Below, one piece after another: positions 24,683 to 25,817 of a stretch of DNA of 25,817 bases (positions within the stretch are counted from its first letter, which is position 1; each line of letters begins with the position of its first letter). The DNA is from Phocaeicola_A sp963652075 (GTDB lineage: Bacteria > Bacteroidota > Bacteroidia > Bacteroidales > Bacteroidaceae). The position numbers and the translations under genes are program-made. Location of the stretch: positions 1-25,817 of the forward strand of contig CAVJRQ010000043.1 in the NCBI GenBank assembly GCA_963652075.1. Reading direction: 5' to 3'. The notes beneath the pieces were generated by a model, which worked only from the letters and a program-made list of their open reading frames with translations, did not search any database and was not told the DNA's origin.

Positions 24683-24907
24683 ATGAAAGCGCACTATTTC
24701 GTACAGGCTCTGTTCGCCTTGGCGGGCATCGTCGCCCTGTTGGCCAGTCTCTTCAACTGGAATTGGTTCTTCACCGCCCAAAACGCCCGGTTTATTGTCC
24801 ACAATGCCGGCCGCGGACGGTCGCGCCTCTTCTACGGGCTGCTCGGGGTCATCATGATTGCCATGGCCGTCTTCTTCTACTTCGAGGCGAGGAGCCGGAG
24901 CCTGTAA
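24683..24907 (+). CDS. Small two-helix membrane protein, immunity protein 17 (Imm17) type
   Basis: 74 residues with two hydrophobic helices, about 6-24 (VQALFALAGIVALLASLF) and about 47-66 (GLLGVIMIAMAVFFYF). Between them lie the conserved-looking NWFFTAQNARF, a basic GRGRSRLFYG stretch and several aromatic residues. The pattern matches my recollection of the Imm17 family (PF15562), predicted as an immunity protein in polymorphic-toxin loci. Here it follows tsaE by 5 bases, in a housekeeping context with no toxin gene near, so an immunity role is doubtful and the name should be taken as a family label only. Confidence 0.7.
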   Translation: MKAHYFVQALFALAGIVALLASLFNWNWFFTAQNARFIVHNAGRGRSRLFYGLLGVIMIAMAVFFYFEARSRSL

Positions 24908-25105
24908 GCCGTCGCTTATCTCTTTCTTAGTACCAGCCAAGGCGCTATGCCGTGGTGCTTGTCCGTACGATATTGCGCGGCCTTCTCGGTGAAACGGCCA
25001 ATGCCGTCGGGGTCTCTCCAGAAGCCGCTCCCGTTGCCGCCCGTAAGGTAGATTGCAAAGCTCATACATGTTGAGCGCCACACCCGGCAGCGCAAAGCTA
25101 CAGCC

Positions 25106-25144
25106 GTTGATTCTGCGAAAGAAAACTGCGGAAATCCGCAAAAA
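25106..25144 (+). repeat. First copy of imperfect 39-bp direct repeat
   Basis: Matches 25168-25206 at an offset of 62 bp with only four differences, all transitions (25109, 25111, 25113, 25134). It contains the palindrome TGCGGAAATCCGCA (25127-25140). In this copy the sequence matching the -7 element is altered to TGATTCTG, so it is probably not an active promoter. Confidence 0.85.
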
Positions 25145-25146
25145 TC

Positions 25147-25177
25147 TTTCGTAGGATGGGAAGATTTGTTAACTTTG
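25147..25177 (+). promoter_or_regulatory. Promoter of the AAA_14-type ATPase gene
   Basis: TTTC (25147-25150, three of four bases of TTTG) and TAACTTTG (25170-25177, perfect TAnnTTTG) are 19 bases apart. Transcription should begin within the second repeat copy, about 30 bases before the ATG at 25215. Confidence 0.6.
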
Positions 25178-25206
25178 CGAAAGAAAACTGCGGAAGTCCG
25201 CAAAAA
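25168..25206 (+). repeat. Second copy of imperfect 39-bp direct repeat, overlapping the promoter
   Basis: Contains the intact -7 element at its left end and the palindrome TGCGGAAGTCCGCA (25189-25202), which in the transcript would form a six-bp hairpin ending 12 bases before the start codon. See the first copy at 25106-25144. Confidence 0.85.
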
Positions 25207-25214
25207 AGTATGCT

Positions 25215-25817
25215 ATGGTTATCAATAGAGAGAAACATCTACAAGAGTTAGTGGGCGCACGGCAGAATGGACTGGTAAAGGTAATTACCGGTATGCGCCG
25301 TTGCGGAAAGTCGTTCCTTTTGTTCCGTCTCTTCAAGCGTTTCCTTGAAGACGACGGCGTGATGCCCGACCATATCATCGAAATGATGTTCGACGACTAT
25401 GCTTTCAAGGAGTTTCGTAATCCCGAAAAGTTTTATAAGTTTGTAAAAGAGAAGATTGTCGATGACCAACCCTACTATATCCTGCTCGACGAGGTGCAGA
25501 TGCTCGATGAATTTGAGGATGTGCTAAACGGATTGCTGCACATCCCTAATGCCGATGTCTACGTAACGGGAAGTAACGCACGCTTCTTGTCGAAGGATAT
25601 AATTACCGAATTCCGTGGACGGGGCTATCAAATACACGTCTCCCCACTCAGTTTCACGGAGTTTATGACCGTGTATGGCGGCGACAAGGTGGACGGATGG
25701 AATGAATATCTGCTGTATGGCGGACTTCCCCCAGTGGTTCTACAGAAGACAGAGGAAGAGAAGGTGAGACTTCTGAACAGCCTCTTGACCGAAACCTATA
25801 TGATAGATGTCATCAAT
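25215..25817 (+). CDS. ATP-binding protein, AAA_14/DUF4143 type (3' truncated by window end)
   Basis: The first 201 codons of an open frame that runs off the window. The N terminus MVINREKHLQELVGARQNG leads to the P loop GMRRCGKS (26-33) with the VKVITG strand before it. Walker B is YYILLDEVQ (87-95). VYVTGSNARFLSKD and EFRGRGYQIHVSPLSFTEF, then YLLYGGLPPVV, are typical of the AAA_14 (PF13173) ATPases that continue into DUF4143. These cytoplasmic STAND-like ATPases are numerous in gut Bacteroidales and have no firmly known function. Full family members are about 370-450 residues, so roughly half is seen. The codon at 25210 is an ATG in another frame and is not the start. Confidence 0.88.
   Translation, partial: MVINREKHLQELVGARQNGLVKVITGMRRCGKSFLLFRLFKRFLEDDGVMPDHIIEMMFDDYAFKEFRNPEKFYKFVKEKIVDDQPYYILLDEVQMLDEFEDVLNGLLHIPNADVYVTGSNARFLSKDIITEFRGRGYQIHVSPLSFTEFMTVYGGDKVDGWNEYLLYGGLPPVVLQKTEEEKVRLLNSLLTETYMIDVIN

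Larger units (their letters stand above)
24908..25214. other. Intergenic region with duplicated promoter segment; no convincing gene
   Basis: About 300 bases between the Imm17-like gene and the final ATPase. The right half holds two imperfect 39-bp direct repeats and the ATPase promoter. In the left half a minus-strand frame of 49 codons (24916-25065, beginning MSFAIYLTGGNGSGFW and ending APWLVLRKR) is open, but I recognise no family and see no promoter for it; it could be a remnant or chance. Confidence 0.5.

Overview
The window is ordinary core chromosome of a member of the Bacteroidota, most likely order Bacteroidales (Bacteroides/Prevotella relatives). The clues are repeated -7 elements of the form TAnnTTTG in front of genes (the Bacteroides-type sigma promoter), very short AT-rich spacers with few Shine-Dalgarno sequences, lineage-typical families (DUF5683, a TrpB2-type tryptophan synthase beta chain, a small Imm17-like protein, an AAA_14/DUF4143-type ATPase), and gene orders usual for the group (parA-parB-DUF5683-mltD-RSH; rsfS-ftsH-cdsA). 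By eye the DNA is moderately GC-rich, which explains the many long shadow reading frames. I see no phage, insertion sequence, CRISPR array or rRNA.

Layout. (a) 1-2311, plus strand: a PhoB/OmpR-type response regulator and its membrane histidine kinase, preceded by tandem TGTAA half-sites. (b) 2363-4677: a sugar-nucleotide-type nucleotidyltransferase (minus) divergent from a stand-alone TrpB2 (plus), the latter ended by a hairpin terminator. (c) 4775-5799, plus: endonuclease IV (nfo) and a small basic protein. (d) 5848-7994, minus: a YczE-like membrane protein followed by a MATE transporter. (e) 8071-14077, minus: a tight five-gene run parA, parB, DUF5683, mltD-like lytic transglycosylase and a RelA/SpoT homologue, joining chromosome segregation, envelope remodelling and the stringent response. 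(f) 14291-17013, plus: surE, lpxB and an omega-amidase-type nitrilase, meeting (g) 16996-20873, minus: rsfS, ftsH, cdsA, with an 18-bp tail-to-tail overlap. (h) A tRNA-Pro(GGG) on the minus strand with its own promoter and terminator. (i) 21471-24907, plus: aroA, a small Cys-containing membrane protein, a ZnuB-type metal ABC permease, tsaE and a two-helix Imm17-like protein. (j) From 25215 to the window edge: the first 201 codons of an AAA_14/DUF4143-type ATPase behind a duplicated promoter segment.

Most genes are housekeeping: lipid A (lpxB), phospholipid (cdsA), aromatic amino acids (aroA, trpB2), DNA repair (nfo), tRNA modification (tsaE), ribosome silencing (rsfS) and protein quality control (ftsH). 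I did not find a convincing undescribed system. The least ordinary features are a C-terminal extension of about 240 residues on FtsH built partly from 99-bp tandem repeats, the imperfect 39-bp duplication carrying a palindrome around the promoter of the last ATPase gene, the Pho-box-like repeats ahead of the two-component pair, and the conserved-looking CCGQHxxC protein beside an orphan metal permease.
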